The position numbers were made by a program, and so were the translations under genes. From Lacibacter cauensis (GTDB lineage Bacteria > Bacteroidota > Bacteroidia > Chitinophagales > Chitinophagaceae), in NCBI RefSeq assembly GCF_007830055.1, contig NZ_VLLE01000004.1:215248-279247 (forward strand): a stretch of 64,000 nucleotides of DNA, read 5' to 3'. Below, in pieces: positions 61,803-64,000 of the stretch (position 1 is its first letter; the number at the start of each line of letters is the position of its first letter). The notes below the pieces were generated by a model, which was not told the DNA's origin, did not search any database, and saw only the letters and a program-made list of their open reading frames with translations.

Positions 61803-62234
61803 ATGGCATTAAAACAAATTGACTACGGAACAGCGGAACACAGGCAAATGGTGAACCTGCGGTACGAGATACTGCGGAAACCGCTTGGGCTCAATTTTAC
61901 AGAGGAGGAACTGGAAAAAGAAAAGAATGATATTTTAATTGCAGCCTTTGAAGAAGAGAAAATGCTGGGCTGTTGTTTTCTTACCCATATTGATAATAAT
62001 GTTGTTCGTTTACGCCAAATGGCCGTACAGAATAATTTGCAGGGTAAAGGTATTGGAGCTTCGCTCATGAATTTTGCCGAGAATATTGCACGTGACCGTG
62101 GTTATAAAACCATGATGATGCATTCAAGAAAAACAACCTGCCATTTTTTTGAAAAACAGGGTTACAAAATAGAAGGCGAAGAATTTTTGCAACTTACTAT
62201 ACCGCATTATAAAATGGTAAAGAAGTTGCGGTAA
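61803..62234 (+). CDS. GNAT-family acetyltransferase
   Basis: A 143-residue protein with the acetyl-CoA-binding motif A of GNAT enzymes (VQNNLQGKGIGASLMNFAE) and motif B region CHFFEKQGYKIEGEEF. The acceptor is unknown; many such small GNATs modify metabolites or protein N-termini. It stands alone and converges with the LytTR regulator gene across a hairpin. Confidence 0.9.
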   Translation: MALKQIDYGTAEHRQMVNLRYEILRKPLGLNFTEEELEKEKNDILIAAFEEEKMLGCCFLTHIDNNVVRLRQMAVQNNLQGKGIGASLMNFAENIARDRGYKTMMMHSRKTTCHFFEKQGYKIEGEEFLQLTIPHYKMVKKLR

Positions 62235-62266
62235 TTCAACTCATCTGCTCTTCTTTTATATAAACA

Positions 62267-62294
62267 GTTACAAGCATGTTATCTTGCTTGTAAC
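62267..62294. terminator. Bidirectional hairpin between GNAT and LytTR regulator genes
   Basis: GTTACAAGCA pairs perfectly with TGCTTGTAAC around 8 bases, followed by TTTT on the plus strand. The loop and right arm contain the last codons and the stop of the regulator gene (stop at 62279-62281). Confidence 0.7.
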
Positions 62295-62989
62295 TTTTCG
62301 AGTACGGTTTGTTTGTATAGCCGGCCTATGGGAATTTCTTTTTCGGCTAACTGAACAGACAGGCCGTTGTACCCGGCTATTTTACTTAATGAAACAATGT
62401 ACGAGCGGTGCACCCGCATAAATTTATGTTCCGATAACAAATTCTCCATCGCTGTAATGGATTGCTTCACCAGGAAATGCTTGCCTCCGGCAAGGAAAAC
62501 CATCACATAATCTTTCCAGCTCTCGATAAACTCAATCTCGTTTACAAAAATCTTCTTCATATCCTTATCCACTTTCAGGTAAACAAAAGCAGCCGGGTTC
62601 ATTGTTTCGCCGGTTACCGTTGTGGTCTCCTGCCCCGTTAAACGATTCAACTTTGTGATAGCTTTAAAAAAACGTTCGAACGAAACCGGCTTAACAAGGT
62701 AATCAACAGCATCCAGCTCAAAACCATCAACTGCATATTCACGATAGGCTGTAACAAATATTACTTTCGGCGGGTGCGCCAGATTGCGTAAAAACTCTGT
62801 ACCAATGATGCGGGGCATTTTAATATCAAGAAAAATAACATCTACTGTTTTGTGTTTCAATACATCCAATGCCTCAATAGCATTTCTGCATTGCCCAACT
62901 ATTTCAAGTCCGCTGATGGAGGCAATATAATTGGCTAATACTTTTAATGCAGGTGGCTCATCATCGATAAGCAGGCAACGAAGTTTCAT
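62279..62989 (-). CDS. LytTR-family response regulator
   Basis: A 236-residue regulator: receiver domain (LLIDDEPPALKVL, phospho-acceptor in VIFLDIKMP, VTAYREYAVDGF) and a C-terminal LytTR DNA-binding domain (FIESWKDYVMVFLAGG, FMRVHRSYIVSL). It starts at the ATG at 62989 and overlaps the end of the upstream kinase gene by 29 bases, which suggests translational coupling. A second pair of this type is at 2516-4337. Targets unknown. Confidence 0.92.
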   Translation of the reverse strand: MKLRCLLIDDEPPALKVLANYIASISGLEIVGQCRNAIEALDVLKHKTVDVIFLDIKMPRIIGTEFLRNLAHPPKVIFVTAYREYAVDGFELDAVDYLVKPVSFERFFKAITKLNRLTGQETTTVTGETMNPAAFVYLKVDKDMKKIFVNEIEFIESWKDYVMVFLAGGKHFLVKQSITAMENLLSEHKFMRVHRSYIVSLSKIAGYNGLSVQLAEKEIPIGRLYKQTVLEKLQAR

Positions 62990-64000
62990 GCTGTATTGAT
63001 TGAGGGATATACAATTCAGCAGACGGTTGTACTGCCACTTCCATTTCATCCGTTAAAACCAGCATCATTGACACTACAAAAAAACTACCCTCATCGTTAA
63101 TCTTTAACTCATGTTTTCCGGGATAAATCAACGACAGGCGTTTTTTCACATTATCAATTCCAATACCCTGTTTGCTTTGGGGTACATGCTCGTTTTTGCT
63201 GTTCGCAATTTTGCAACGCAGTGTTCCATGCTTTACAGATATATCTACTCCCAGCCACGGTTTTTCCAGTTGTTCCGAAACACCATGCTTAAACGCATTT
63301 TCCAAAAAGGGTAACAACAGCAAAGGAGCTATCAGTTTATCTTTTATTTCGCCTTCCACACTCCACGATATTTCAATTTTATTTCCATACCGCTCTCTTT
63401 CAAGATCAATGTAGTTTTTCATGATGTCGATTTCTTTTTCAAGACGTACTTCATCCGTTTTACAATCGTACAACATGTAACTGAGCAACGATGATAACTT
63501 TAAAATAAGACCGGGCGTCTTAGGTGAGTTATCAAGTGAAAAGGAATAAATATTATTGAGTGTGTTGAATAGAAAATGCGGATGCACCTGCGCCTTCAAC
63601 AACTGCAACTCGGCTGTTGCTTTTTCCTGTTGAGCACGCACCCAATCTCTTTGTTTAGTCGTCCATAATTTGAAAAACTTGATGATCATCGGGCTTGCTG
63701 CAGAAGTAGTCATACACAAGTAGCAGAAAGCAAGTGGTCCTCTCGGCAAAATATTATCTAAGCCCATTGCCTCCTGCGCCGGAATTAATACATAGCCTCT
63801 GTACCCCGCATCAATATATAACCCAACAACTCCCCAAAACAAAACAAACAGCAAGAACTGCCACACTCTTCCTTTTAATAAAAGATGCGGAATAGCTCCA
63901 TACACCAATGGATAACCAAACAAGATAAATGCAGGCACCCACATCACCATATTGATCAGCTGTCGTCCATACGAAAGCGGAACGCCCATCACTACCCAAA
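62961..64000 (-). CDS. LytS-type sensor histidine kinase, 5' end beyond the window
   Basis: About 345 residues are visible and the frame stays open to the right edge, so the true start is probably outside. At least three membrane helices are seen in the visible N-terminal part, then a short coiled coil, then the kinase domain with HPHFLFNTLNNIYSF, LLLLPFLENAFKHGV and GIGIDNVKKRLSLIYPG. It probably phosphorylates the LytTR regulator whose gene overlaps its 3' end. A GTG and an ATG lie within 12 bases of the edge, but both would cut a normal fourth helix. Confidence 0.88.
   Translation of the reverse strand, partial: WVVMGVPLSYGRQLINMVMWVPAFILFGYPLVYGAIPHLLLKGRVWQFLLFVLFWGVVGLYIDAGYRGYVLIPAQEAMGLDNILPRGPLAFCYLCMTTSAASPMIIKFFKLWTTKQRDWVRAQQEKATAELQLLKAQVHPHFLFNTLNNIYSFSLDNSPKTPGLILKLSSLLSYMLYDCKTDEVRLEKEIDIMKNYIDLERERYGNKIEISWSVEGEIKDKLIAPLLLLPFLENAFKHGVSEQLEKPWLGVDISVKHGTLRCKIANSKNEHVPQSKQGIGIDNVKKRLSLIYPGKHELKINDEGSFFVVSMMLVLTDEMEVAVQPSAELYIPQSIQHETSLPAYR

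Overview
The window looks like the chromosome of a gliding or surface-active member of the Bacteroidota, most likely near Chitinophagaceae; the family placement is inference. The evidence is type IX secretion system (T9SS) and gliding genes (PorP/SprF-like, porU, porV, gldJ, gldF, gldG), six large exported proteins with T9SS C-terminal sorting domains, bacillithiol synthesis (bshA), a murF-alr fusion, weak or absent Shine-Dalgarno sequences and recurrent TAnnTTTG promoter -7 boxes. There are no insertion sequences, phage genes, rRNA operons or CRISPR arrays. One tRNA (Ser-GGA) is present.

Layout. 0-8.7 kb: 5' part of a PorP/SprF-like gene, upp, an odd internally deleted AnmK-like protein, a five-gene minus-strand operon (LiaF-like membrane protein, DUF4288 protein, LytS-type kinase, LytTR regulator, small hypothetical), an ATP-grasp ligase related to PGM1, and an exported M28 peptidase. 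8.9-13.2 kb: bshA converging on an EnvC-like gene, then ispF-dut-DUF4292 lipoprotein. 13.2-21.1 kb: porU-porV divergent from gldJ, then murF. 21.2-26.8 kb: two T9SS cargo genes around methylmalonyl-CoA epimerase and an IscA-type Fe-S protein. 27.0-33.9 kb: gldF-gldG, a TerC-family protein, a MurF-Alr fusion and lspA. 33.9-47.7 kb: four very large T9SS cargo genes. Three are tandem paralogues sharing a core with a different N-terminus each; the fourth is divergent and carries a sorbosone-dehydrogenase-like propeller. 47.8-58.1 kb: a 74-residue orphan, fumC, a GH29 fucosidase, enoyl-CoA hydratase with a free-standing B12 domain, a GT39-like membrane transferase, gltX, an ARPP-1 protein with a polysaccharide deacetylase, and a lipoprotein. 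58.3-64 kb: tatD, tRNA-Ser, rnc-fabF-acpP, a GNAT protein, and a second LytTR regulator and LytS-type kinase pair cut by the right edge.

How it fits together. PorU and PorV form the T9SS attachment machinery at the cell surface, GldJ and GldFG belong to gliding, LspA matures lipoproteins such as GldJ, and the six cargo proteins are likely exported clients. The cargo genes are not in an operon with the machinery. The clearest undescribed candidate is the 33.9-47.7 kb array of modular surface proteins. The AnmK-like protein, which keeps one lobe of the kinase and lacks the other, is the most unusual single gene.
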